Assembly: GCA_041821185.1 (NCBI GenBank)
Contig: JBGUBD010000015.1
Location: 1 to 64,000, forward strand
Origin: Phycisphaerales bacterium AB-hyl4
GTDB lineage: Bacteria > Planctomycetota > Phycisphaerae > Phycisphaerales > Phycisphaeraceae
DNA: 64,000 nucleotides
Direction: 5' to 3'
Shown: positions 51,966-59,671 of the stretch, one piece after another
Layout: each line of letters starts with the position of its first letter
Position numbering within the stretch: the stretch's first letter is position 1
The notes under the pieces: generated by a model
Databases searched by the model: none
The model's input: the letters and a program-made list of their open reading frames with translations, nothing else
What the model was told of the DNA's origin: nothing
Program-made: the position numbers and the translations under genes

Positions 51966-52565
51966 TCATCGCGTGACCACCCACGACAACCGCGTTACAT
52001 GCTGGTAATCGTGATCTTCTGACTGGCGGTACTGGACATCGACGGTGACGCGCATCATGTCCGTCGAGCCGAGCGTTTCGACGAAGGTCGTGCCCAGGTT
52101 CTCCGGCCAGATGTTGCGCACCGTCACCACCTGCCGCCATCGGCCATACTCGGTCAGCCGCTGGCGTCGTGCGTCGATCGGGTATTCGCCGGACTTCCAG
52201 CCTTCGCCGAGGCCGCCCGTGCCAGGCGCACCGGCGAAGTCGGCAACGCAGTTGAATGCGAGGACGTTGTCGCCCTTGCTGCCGAAGTTCGCCGGGCCGT
52301 GGATCGGATCGTAAAGCGGCATCGTCAGCGTCAGTTCGCGGATCTCATTGGCAAGCAGCAACGCCGTGCCAGTGCGCTGCGCCCAGTCGTTTTTCATGTG
52401 ATAGGCCTGCTGCGCCGCAACGATGGCGAGCACACCCGTGCCGACAATGACGGTGGTCAGCGCCGCTTCGATGAGCGTAAAGCCGCGGGCGCGTCGGCTT
52501 CGCCGACGTAATCGCTGATTACTGATTGCTGATTGCTGATTGTCAAACATCACAGCCATGCACAT
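51966..52565 (-). CDS. Type IV pilin-like protein (PilV/GspI-like)
   Basis: 199 residues from ATG 52565 (internal ATGs at 52559 and 52550 are alternatives). The leader RRARG|FTLIEAALTTVIVGTGVLAIVAAQ is a prepilin site with Glu5. The N-terminal stretch DNQQSAISNQ is encoded by a second kind of dispersed repeat. The body has features of PilV-like minor pilins (ANEIRELTLTMPLYDP, VTVRNIWPENLG, RVTVDVQYRQ). Located between PilC and the PilX-like protein, with 61 bases to the latter. Confidence 0.8.
   Translation of the reverse strand: MCMAVMFDNQQSAISNQRLRRRSRRARGFTLIEAALTTVIVGTGVLAIVAAQQAYHMKNDWAQRTGTALLLANEIRELTLTMPLYDPIHGPANFGSKGDNVLAFNCVADFAGAPGTGGLGEGWKSGEYPIDARRQRLTEYGRWRQVVTVRNIWPENLGTTFVETLGSTDMMRVTVDVQYRQSEDHDYQHVTRLSWVVTR
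52508..52545. repeat. GCTGATT-type repeat
   Basis: GATTACTGATTGCTGATTGCTGATTG overlapping the start of the PilV-like gene. Inverted relative to 52678-52708. Confidence 0.75.
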
Positions 52566-52677
52566 CCTGCCCCCTTCCTTTTCATACGATTCACGGGCAG
52601 CTTCACCAACCCTTCGACCTTACCAATGTCGCTTCTTTGTCTTTAGCAGCCACGACAACTGCTTGAAACCTCACGTC

Positions 52678-52708
52678 CGGAAAATCAGCGATCACAAATC
52701 AGCGATTA
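52678..52708. repeat. GCTGATT-type repeat, inverted copy
   Basis: AATCAGCGATCACAAATCAGCGATTATCAA in the gap after the PilC stop. With 52508-52545 it forms an inverted pair about 130 bases apart across the pilC/pilV boundary. Confidence 0.7.
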
Positions 52709-52716
52709 TCAATTCC

Positions 52717-53949
52717 TCAACTCACCAGCGTCGAGAGCTTGAAGATCGGCAGGATGATGGCCATCGCAATGAAACCAACCACCGTACCCATCACGATGAT
52801 CATGATCGGCTCGATCATGCTGGTGACAGTCTTGATCGTTTCGCGTAATTGCTTGGAATAGAACGTGCTGATTTCGTCCAGCACTTCGCCGAGTTTGCCC
52901 GACTCTTCGCCGGCCGAGACCATCTGCACAACGGCCTTGGGCAGCAGTGTGCTTTTCTGTAAGGGATGCGCGATCTTCTTACCCTGCTTCACCGAGTTCT
53001 GCACGCTGAGCCAGAGTCGGCGGTAGTGGCGGTTGCCGCTGATCTCGCCGGTGATGTGGAGCGTGTCGAGCATGGGCACGCCGGCGTTGACCAGTTCGCC
53101 CATGGTATGCAGGCTTCGGCTGATGTAGAGGGCACGGAACATGGCGCGAAACAGGGGCACTTTCAGCTTCACGCCGTCGAACCACCAGCCGCCCGCCTGC
53201 GTGCGGACGAAGGCGAAAAAGCCCAGGCAGCCAACGATCAGTCCCATCACGACGGCCCACCACCAGTCGACCATGAAGGCCGAGAGGTTCATCAGCACCA
53301 CGGTCGGCGTGGGCATCGCGGCTTCCTTGCCTTCGAACACCGTGGCGAAGCGCGGCAGCACGAAGGTGAGCAGGAAGATTGTGACACCGATGGCCATGGA
53401 GGCGATCACGCCCGGGTAGATCATCGCGCCGATGACCATCGATCGCGTCTCGATCTGGTGAGCGAGATAGCTGGCGATGCGTTCGAGCATGTGGCTAAAC
53501 GAGCCAGACATTTCCGAGGCGCGCACCATGTTCACATACAACGGGCCGAACTGTCGCGGGTGTCGCGCGAGCGCCTCGCTGAACTGCTTGCCGGACTCCA
53601 CGTCTGCCTTGATCTGGAACAGGATGTTGCGGAACTTGGGGTTCTGGGTCTGCTCGGCAATGCCTTCGATAGCGGCGCGCAGCGCGATTCCGGCACGGAC
53701 CATAACGGCGAGCTGCGTGGTAAAGTTGAGAATGTCGCGAGCCGTGGGCCCGGACGAATAGTTGAGAACTTCGTTGACCTTGGCCATCGCCGACTTCGCC
53801 GTCATTGACGTACGGACAGGCGAAAGCTGGAGCACGGTATGCCCCTGGCTGCGGAGTTGCTGCGCGGCGGCCAGCGCGTTTTCTGCGCCAAGCACACCCA
53901 CGGAGACTTCGCCGCCGCTGGTTCGCATCTGGTAACGGTACTGAGGCAT
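52717..53949 (-). CDS. pilC: Pilus assembly inner-membrane platform protein PilC/GspF
   Basis: 410 residues, standard for the family. N-terminal cytoplasmic domain YRYQMRTSGGEVSVGVLGAENALAAAQQLRSQGHTVLQL is followed by two T2SSF domains: TQLAVMVRAGIALRAAIEGIAEQTQNPKFRNILFQIKADVESG, and LHTMGELVNAGVPMLDTLHITGEISGNRHYRRLW with VVQMVSAGEESGKLGEVLDEISTFY and SMIEPIMIIVMGTVVGFIAMAIILPIF at the end. It is the platform on which PilT/PilB motors act. Seventy-two bases after pilT. Confidence 0.95.
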   Translation of the reverse strand: MPQYRYQMRTSGGEVSVGVLGAENALAAAQQLRSQGHTVLQLSPVRTSMTAKSAMAKVNEVLNYSSGPTARDILNFTTQLAVMVRAGIALRAAIEGIAEQTQNPKFRNILFQIKADVESGKQFSEALARHPRQFGPLYVNMVRASEMSGSFSHMLERIASYLAHQIETRSMVIGAMIYPGVIASMAIGVTIFLLTFVLPRFATVFEGKEAAMPTPTVVLMNLSAFMVDWWWAVVMGLIVGCLGFFAFVRTQAGGWWFDGVKLKVPLFRAMFRALYISRSLHTMGELVNAGVPMLDTLHITGEISGNRHYRRLWLSVQNSVKQGKKIAHPLQKSTLLPKAVVQMVSAGEESGKLGEVLDEISTFYSKQLRETIKTVTSMIEPIMIIVMGTVVGFIAMAIILPIFKLSTLVS

Positions 53950-54021
53950 GGGGTTACTTCACCTCTGTGGCTTGCGTTGCGACTCTTCCCGCTGAACGGT
54001 CACTGAAGCGACCGGCCTGGA

Positions 54022-55077
54022 TCATGCGGCGATCATGCGCTCGAGCTTCTCGGGGAACGCGGCTTGCGCGACCGCGTCTTCCTTGCTGATGATGCCGTTG
54101 AAGTACAACTCGGCAATCGCGCTGTCGAGGCTGGTCATACCCATCGCGCGGTTGGTGTCGATCACGTTGGGAATTTCAAATGCCCGGTTCTCGCGAATGA
54201 GGTTTCGCACGGCGGGCGTACAGAGCATCACCTCAACCGCAGGCGCCATGCCCGGCTTGTCGATCCGCCGGAACAGCGTCTGGGAAATCACCGCCTGCAA
54301 CGTGTTGGCGAGCATGGAGCGGATCTGGTTCTGCTGGTCGGCGGGGTACATGTCGATGATTCGTTCAACCGTTTGCGATGCGTTGACGGTGTGCAGCGTG
54401 CTGAGCACGAGGTGGCCGGTCTCGGCGGCGGTGATGGCGGCGGCGGTGGTTTCGAGGTCGCGCATTTCACCGACGAGGATGATGTCCGGGTCCTGTCGAA
54501 GCACATGGCGAAGGCCGGACGCGAAGCTGGGCACGTCCGCGCCAAGTTCGCGCTGCTCGATCACGCTCTTGTTGGAGACGAAGGTGTACTCCACCGGGTC
54601 TTCGAGCGTAATGATGTGCTTCTTGTAGCGGGCGTTCATCGCGTCGATCATGGCGGCGAGGGTGGTTGACTTACCCGAGCCGGTGTCGCCCGTGACGAGC
54701 ACGAGGCCGCGCGGCAGGTAGGTCAGCCGTTCGACCACGTCGGGCAGGCTGAGCGATTCGAACGGCGGGATCTTGGTCTTGATCGCACGCAGCGCGACAC
54801 CGACGGCGCCGCGCTGAAGGTGAGCGTTGACACGGAATCGACCGACGCCAGGGACTTCGTAGGAGAAGTCGGAGTCCTTCACCTTGTCGAACGTCTTCAT
54901 CTGATCTTCGCCGGCCATCTGCTTGAGCATTCGCATGCCCGACTCGGCGGTGATGACGGGGTAGTCCAGCGGCGTCATCGTCGTCTGCACGCGCACCATC
55001 GGCGGATGACCTGCCACGAGGTGAATGTCGGAAGCGTCCATCTCGACGGCGGTTTTGAGAATCGTGTCCAGATCCAT
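54022..55077 (-). CDS. pilT: Twitching motility ATPase PilT
   Basis: 351 residues. Hexameric secretion ATPase with N-terminal PAS-like domain, Walker A GDTGSGKST (about 130-138), Asp box TLEDPVE, Walker B QDPDIILVGEMRD (about 196-207) and His box TGHLVLSTLHT (about 220-230). The AIRAGKN-like/retraction signature of PilT is represented by the family-typical C-terminal helix region (YFNGIISKEDAVAQA). It powers pilus retraction. It heads the operon. No PilB extension ATPase is in the window. Confidence 0.95.
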   Translation of the reverse strand: MDLDTILKTAVEMDASDIHLVAGHPPMVRVQTTMTPLDYPVITAESGMRMLKQMAGEDQMKTFDKVKDSDFSYEVPGVGRFRVNAHLQRGAVGVALRAIKTKIPPFESLSLPDVVERLTYLPRGLVLVTGDTGSGKSTTLAAMIDAMNARYKKHIITLEDPVEYTFVSNKSVIEQRELGADVPSFASGLRHVLRQDPDIILVGEMRDLETTAAAITAAETGHLVLSTLHTVNASQTVERIIDMYPADQQNQIRSMLANTLQAVISQTLFRRIDKPGMAPAVEVMLCTPAVRNLIRENRAFEIPNVIDTNRAMGMTSLDSAIAELYFNGIISKEDAVAQAAFPEKLERMIAA

Positions 55078-55277
55078 GCGGTTGCGACCCTCGCAGGTTG
55101 AAGCTGCCGCCCGCGTCGGCCGCGCGTACTACGCACGGCCGAACCACCACGGAGTCGGCTCATTCGGCTTATCGGCCAGCGCCGGGCGCGGGATAAGCGC
55201 CAATCAGGAAATATCACCCGTATTCAACAGGTCGCAGGATCATTACAGTCGTTTTAATTGACACAGGCGGGTGCGGT

Positions 55278-55298
55278 CCCACGGATGCGATCCGTGGG
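55278..55298. terminator. Perfect 9-bp hairpin between queA and pilT
   Basis: CCCACGGAT and ATCCGTGGG form a perfect 9-bp stem with a GCG loop, 20 bases after the queA stop on its strand. No U-tract follows directly, so it may slow or mark transcript ends rather than terminate alone. Confidence 0.55.
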
Positions 55299-55317
55299 CT
55301 TTGTGCGGGAACTGGAA

Positions 55318-56427
55318 TCAGACGATCAGCATCGCGTCGCCGTAGGAATAGAAGCGGTATTCGTGAGCGATCGCCTCGGCGTACCAGGCGTGCAGGCGGT
55401 CGATGCCCACGCCCGGCAGGGCCGCCACCATCGCCAGCAGCGTCGAGCGCGGCAGGTGGAAGTTGGTCAGCAACATATCAGTGAAGCGATAGCGAAAAGC
55501 CGCGCCGGGGTAAATGAACAGGCGGGTGCTCGCCGTGTAGTCGCCTTCGATGCTGACAATCGGCTCGGGCAGACTTTCGATCGCGCGAACGCTGGTCGTA
55601 CCCACCACAAGCGTCCTGCCACCGGCCTCGCGCGTGCGGGCGAGGTGGGCCAACGTGTCGGCGGGCACTTGCAGCCACTCCTCATGGATGTCGTGTTCGT
55701 CCAGTGTGTCAGCGCGGACGGGCATGAACGTGCCGAGCCCGACGTGGAGCGTGACGTGTCGGCGATGTATGCCGAGGCGGGCGAGGCGGGCGAGCAATTC
55801 GTCGGTGAAGTGCAGGCCGGCGGTCGGCGCGGCGACGGAGCCGGGGACGTCGGCGAAGACGGTGTTGTACCGCTGCACATCGTCGGCCGTGATGCCGGGC
55901 TCATCGCGGGCCTTGCGTGCCTTTTGAATGTAAGGCGGCAACGGCGGCTGACCGATCCGGGAAAGCAGGCTGGGCACGGGCTCATCGCCAAGGTATCGGG
56001 CCTGCCATCGGCCGCCGCCGAGCGAACGCGTCAGTTCGAGAGCCGCGGTCTCAGGCGCTTGGTTGGGCGTGGTGTCATGCGGCGGCGTGGTAAATGCGAT
56101 GTGCTCGCCCGGGCGCAGCTTGCCGCGGGTTTCGAGCATGACCTGCAAGTGCTGCCCGTCGTCGGCCTGAAGGTAAAGCCCACGCACTTGGCCGGCGGTG
56201 GCGGTGCGGATGGCGTGAAAGTGAGCGGGCAACACGCGCGTGCGGTTGGCGATCATCAGGTCGCCCGCCTTGAGCACGCCGAGGCCGGGCAGGTCGCGGA
56301 CATGGCGGTGGTCGATGCGGCCGGTGTCGCGGTGACAGACCATCAGCCGGGCGGCGTCGCGCGGCTCGGCAGGGCGCGTCGCGATCAAGCGGTCGGGCAG
56401 GTGATAGTCGAGGGTATCGGCACGCAT
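55318..56427 (-). CDS. queA: S-adenosylmethionine:tRNA ribosyltransferase-isomerase QueA
   Basis: 369 residues from ATG 56427; the frame is open far upstream but homologues begin at DTLDYHLPDRLIATRPAEPRDAARLMV. Conserved segments: DLMIANRTRVLPAHFHA, RYLGDEPVPSLLSRIGQPPLPPYI, YNTVFADVPGSVAAPTAGLHFT, HVTLHVGLGTFMPVRADTLDEHDIHEEW, VVGTTSVRAIES and DMLLTNFHLPRSTLLAMVAALPG. It transfers and isomerises the ribosyl moiety of SAM onto 7-aminomethyl-7-deazaguanine in tRNA, making epoxyqueuosine. The chain is complete. Confidence 0.97.
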   Translation of the reverse strand: MRADTLDYHLPDRLIATRPAEPRDAARLMVCHRDTGRIDHRHVRDLPGLGVLKAGDLMIANRTRVLPAHFHAIRTATAGQVRGLYLQADDGQHLQVMLETRGKLRPGEHIAFTTPPHDTTPNQAPETAALELTRSLGGGRWQARYLGDEPVPSLLSRIGQPPLPPYIQKARKARDEPGITADDVQRYNTVFADVPGSVAAPTAGLHFTDELLARLARLGIHRRHVTLHVGLGTFMPVRADTLDEHDIHEEWLQVPADTLAHLARTREAGGRTLVVGTTSVRAIESLPEPIVSIEGDYTASTRLFIYPGAAFRYRFTDMLLTNFHLPRSTLLAMVAALPGVGIDRLHAWYAEAIAHEYRFYSYGDAMLIV

Positions 56428-57028
56428 GGCAGTTTCAACTCGGGGCCCTCGCCTGGCTGGAAGCGGCCGGGCGAAGTCGAAATCGTAGCGTCGCGTGGTG
56501 TCTGAGCAACTGACACCGCGATGACGTGTTGCGTGTGGGCAACATCCGGCATGGGTGACACAGGCGACACGGCCGAACGTTGCCTGCAAGTCATGCCATA
56601 ACATGGCGATGCATTTCGCCGCCGTCCATGGCACGGCTCGGCTCACCTTTCGCCGGTCATCCGGCATGCGACTGGACAGTTGTTCCAACCCGAGTCCGTT
56701 GCCGCCGCGCGGGGGTGAACCCTGCGCGGTGTCGTCGCAGCGTCCGGCGCATCACATTTCCGAAGCCGCGACGGCGCGTGTCGTGCCGGGCGCGTTGGCC
56801 GAGCAAGGTGCGTTGCCGTTGGCGGACGAGGGGCGCGAGCCGGGGCCGTCGGGCAAGTGGCCCTGGCAGTTGCCGCTGACGTGTGACCAGCCGCCGCCGC
56901 CCGAGCCGAAGGTATGGTCCGTGCCCTACCCGAGCCCGGCCGAGGCTCGCACAGGCAGCATGCTCGACCTGCTCGCCTGATCTCATCCACCACGCCACTG
57001 CTTGCACCTCGCGGGCTACACTGTCCGA
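56428..57028. other. Intergenic region between queA and SNase-like gene, possible small gene
   Basis: About 600 bases. The queA promoter must lie near 56430-56560. The plus-strand frame at 56606-56980 is listed separately; nothing else is recognisable. Confidence 0.4.
56606..56980 (+). CDS. Hypothetical proline-rich small protein (doubtful)
   Basis: Up to 124 codons from an ATG near 56606 (longer frame from 56555). The second half has plausible composition (GKWPWQLPLTCDQPPPPEPKVW) and ends LDLLA. No motif, no clear ribosome site, and overlapping frames on the other strand look similar. Kept only as a possibility. Confidence 0.25.
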   Translation, partial: AMHFAAVHGTARLTFRRSSGMRLDSCSNPSPLPPRGGEPCAVSSQRPAHHISEAATARVVPGALAEQGALPLADEGREPGPSGKWPWQLPLTCDQPPPPEPKVWSVPYPSPAEARTGSMLDLLA

Positions 57029-57658
57029 ATGGCCCGCTCGAAGCGATCTTCATCATCACGTGCCCGACGCGCACCATCGCCGCCGCGACTACCGGTGATG
57101 GCGTTCCTTCACCAGCGCCAACGCAAACGGCGGATCATCGCCGTCGTCGCGGTGGCGGCGTTGGCGATCGCGGTGTTGGCCGACCGGTCAGGCCTGCTGC
57201 TGCATCAGGGTGATGATCGTTCACGCTATGACACGCGGACGTTCGCCGTCGTGCAGGTCATCTCAGGCGATACGCTGGAAATCGACGCACCGGACGGCAA
57301 CCGCCCCACCACGCGCGTTCGGCTATGGGGCATCACCGCGCCGGCAAACGCACAGCCCGAGCGCGGCCGACCCGACCCCGAACCGCTGGCCGACGAAGCC
57401 GCCGCCTTTGTTCGCGAGCAGGTGGGCGATCGGCCGGTACGCCTTGAAACCGAATCGCATCGCGTGCGCAACCGTGACGGCGAACTGCTCGCCCACGTGT
57501 ACGTTGACGACCATGTTTCGTTGAACGCCCAACTGCTGTCGGCCGGGCTGGCAAGCGTCAACGCGCGCTGGTCACATGATCAACTGGAGCGTTACGCCGA
57601 GCACGAAGCCGAGGCCCGCGCCGCCGGCCGTGGCATCTGGGCCGACGCATCACGATGA
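57029..57658 (+). CDS. Membrane-anchored SNase-fold protein with altered active site
   Basis: 209 residues from ATG 57029. A basic N-terminus and one membrane helix (IIAVVAVAALAIAVLA) anchor a thermonuclease-like OB domain: TFAVVQVISGDTLEID, TRVRLWGITAPANAQPE, LADEAAAFVREQVGDRPVRLE, HVYVDDHVSLNAQLLSAGLASVNARW and EAEARAAGRGIW. In active nucleases the RLxGIDAPE segment supplies Arg35, Asp40 and Glu43 and GRxLAYVY supplies Arg87. Here the Asp and Glu positions read ITAPAN and the last Arg is Glu (DGELLAHVY). Probably a binding protein of nuclease fold. Confidence 0.8.
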   Translation: MARSKRSSSSRARRAPSPPRLPVMAFLHQRQRKRRIIAVVAVAALAIAVLADRSGLLLHQGDDRSRYDTRTFAVVQVISGDTLEIDAPDGNRPTTRVRLWGITAPANAQPERGRPDPEPLADEAAAFVREQVGDRPVRLETESHRVRNRDGELLAHVYVDDHVSLNAQLLSAGLASVNARWSHDQLERYAEHEAEARAAGRGIWADASR

Positions 57659-57682
57659 CATCGACTCACAGATGACGTCCAC

Positions 57683-58312
57683 TCACAACGCCCTCGCACG
57701 CTCAAGCATCCAACCGGCGAAGTCGGCCTTGTCCATCCGTCCCGGCTCGTCACGCTCGCCCGCCGCGGTCAACCACACTGGCGTGATGCGCGACGACTCC
57801 ATCGTCCCCAGCGGATTCGCCACGATCGCATCGACACCCTTCCGCCGCATCTTCTCCGCTGCGCGTTCTTCGAGATGCGCCTTTTCCTCCAACGCAAACG
57901 CCACGACGCGCTGGTTCGCCCGTTTGCGCGACGCCATCAACGCCACCAGGTCCGGCGTCGGCTGCAGTTCGATCCTCATCGTGCCCGCGCCTTCGCGTGC
58001 GAGCTTGCCTTCGTGCACGCAGACCGGCCGATAGTCCGCCACCGCCGCGGCCATGATGAGCAACTCGCAATCGTGAAAGTGCGCTTCGAGCAGTTGCTTT
58101 AACTCGGCTGACGAGTTGAACTGATACATCCGCATCCGCGCTGCCGCCGTCGGCGTGACGTCTACCGGCCCCAGCAGCAGCGTCACCTCATCCCCCGCCG
58201 CCGCGGCCGACTCCGCCAGCGCAACGCCCATCCGACCGCTCGAACGGTTGGAGATAAACCGCACCGCATCAATCGGCTCACGCGTCGGCCCGGCTGTGAT
58301 GAGAATTCTCAT
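57683..58312 (-). CDS. coaB: Phosphopantothenate--cysteine ligase (stand-alone CoaB)
   Basis: 209 residues from ATG 58312 (the six codons upstream lie in a dispersed repeat). Signature ITAGPTREPIDAVRFISNRSSGRMGVALAE is that of the CoaB domain, followed by AAAVADYRP, the KLAREGAGTMRIELQPTPDLV segment, VVAFALE and DAIVANPL. It joins cysteine to 4'-phosphopantothenate in coenzyme A synthesis. Usually it is fused to the decarboxylase CoaC; here the CoaC half is absent and must be encoded elsewhere. It follows the M16-like gene across a repeat-filled gap. Confidence 0.92.
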   Translation of the reverse strand: MRILITAGPTREPIDAVRFISNRSSGRMGVALAESAAAAGDEVTLLLGPVDVTPTAAARMRMYQFNSSAELKQLLEAHFHDCELLIMAAAVADYRPVCVHEGKLAREGAGTMRIELQPTPDLVALMASRKRANQRVVAFALEEKAHLEERAAEKMRRKGVDAIVANPLGTMESSRITPVWLTAAGERDEPGRMDKADFAGWMLERARAL

Positions 58313-58438
58313 TGGAATTTCGGATTTCAAATTTGGGATTTCGAATTTGGGCCTCGAAGTCGATCATTTCACGTACTACCACACCCCCACTGGCCGCCGC
58401 CACAAATCCGAAATTCGAAATCCCAAATCCGAAATTCA
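58313..58438. repeat. Inverted pair of AT-rich dispersed repeats
   Basis: Arms 58313-58350 (GGAATTTCGGATTTCAAATT...) and 58404-58438 (ACAAATCCGAAATTCGAAAT...) are near-complementary and flank about 50 GC-rich bases. They fill the gap between the M16-like gene and coaB and would form a large stem-loop in their shared transcript. Confidence 0.8.
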
Positions 58439-59671
58439 GAACCGCAGCGCCTGCGATCCCAGCGTCACCACCGTCATCTCGCCCGGCTTGTGCTCGCGCA
58501 TGAACGCGTTGACTTTTTCCAGTGTCACACCATCGACCTGCTCAGCCAACTCTTCAAGCGTGCGCGGCCGACCGAGGTTGTACTGGTCGAACGCAATCGC
58601 ACCGGCGCGCGCGCCGGTCGACTCGCCCTGCATGACCAGTCGCGACTTCAAGCCGACAATCGCCCGCTGAAACTCGCTTTCGTCGACGCCCTCGCTCATG
58701 CGACGGTGCTCCTGCACCATCACGTCCAACGTCTCCTGCGCACGTGGCGTGGTCGTGCCGGCGTAGCCCAGCACCGCGCCGCGATCGCGATGGCCGGAGT
58801 AGCTGGCCATCACTGCATAGCATAGCCCGCGTTTCTCGCGCACCTCGGTGAACAGCCGACCCGACATCCCGCCGCTGAGCACGCTCGTCGCGGCGCGTTG
58901 CAGAATGCTCGACTCGCCGTTCTCCGGCACCGCGTCGTACGCCATGCCGATATGCACCTGCGACGTGTCCGCCTGCATGTGCTCGTAGTCACGCTTCGCC
59001 TCGGCCTGCACGATGGGCTCATCAATGGCCCCCTGCCAGTCGGCGGTCAGCTTCGCCACACGATCGCGCAGGGCCGACCAGTCCAGCTTGCCCGCAAACG
59101 CCAGAATCGCCCCACTGGGCACGAACGTCCGCTGCCAGTACGACTTGATCTGATCCAGCGTCATCGCCTGCAGATGCTCACGCACGCCCAGCGGCGAACG
59201 GTTGATCGGCTCGGGGTAAAAGCGTCGCTTCAGTTCCAGCATCACCCGCTGCTGCGGCTCGTCCGCCAGCGCGTCCAGCGACTGCAACGCCAGTAGTCGC
59301 GTCGGCTCGAGTGACGCCTCGTCGAAGCGCGGCCGACGGACCATGTCCACCAGCAGCGGCAGCGCCTCGTCCACCTTGTCGCCGAGCATGGTCGCGCTCA
59401 GGCGAAGGTGTCGTGTCTCCGTGTTCGTGCTGCGATGCACGCCGAGGCGTTCAAGAGCTTCGCTGTGCTGGCGTGCATCAAGCCCGCCGGCGCCGCGGCA
59501 GATGATTTCCGAAAGCATCGGCGCGACGCCGAACTGATCGCTCGGTTCGTACATCGACCCGCCCGGTAGCAGCAGCGTCATGGATAGCGATTGAGCACCC
59601 GCAATCGGCTCGGCGAGCAGGTGCAGTCCGTTGGGCAGTTGTTCACTGTGGATCTCTGGCATGCCCGGCAT
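58436..59671 (-). CDS. M16-family peptidase-like protein without zinc motif
   Basis: 411 residues (ATG 59671; 59662 is an alternative; both overlap the end of the ACT-GlnE gene). The M16 fold is evident: EQLPNGLHLLAEPIAGAQSLSMTLLLPGGSMYEP, RHLRLSATMLGDKVDEALPLLVDMVRRPRFDEAS, and SVLSGGMSGRLFTEVREKRGLCYAVMASYSG with GYAGTTTPRAQETLDVM. The HxxEH zinc motif after the first strand is replaced (VAPMLSEIICRGAG), so it is a non-catalytic homologue of the PqqL/processing-peptidase beta-type family. Such chains normally pair with an active partner, not seen here. Confidence 0.85.
   Translation of the reverse strand: MPGMPEIHSEQLPNGLHLLAEPIAGAQSLSMTLLLPGGSMYEPSDQFGVAPMLSEIICRGAGGLDARQHSEALERLGVHRSTNTETRHLRLSATMLGDKVDEALPLLVDMVRRPRFDEASLEPTRLLALQSLDALADEPQQRVMLELKRRFYPEPINRSPLGVREHLQAMTLDQIKSYWQRTFVPSGAILAFAGKLDWSALRDRVAKLTADWQGAIDEPIVQAEAKRDYEHMQADTSQVHIGMAYDAVPENGESSILQRAATSVLSGGMSGRLFTEVREKRGLCYAVMASYSGHRDRGAVLGYAGTTTPRAQETLDVMVQEHRRMSEGVDESEFQRAIVGLKSRLVMQGESTGARAGAIAFDQYNLGRPRTLEELAEQVDGVTLEKVNAFMREHKPGEMTVVTLGSQALRF

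Noticed and set aside
49559..58438. CRISPR array
   Set aside because: The AT-rich repeats are irregular, occur as inverted pairs, and lack uniform spacers or cas genes.
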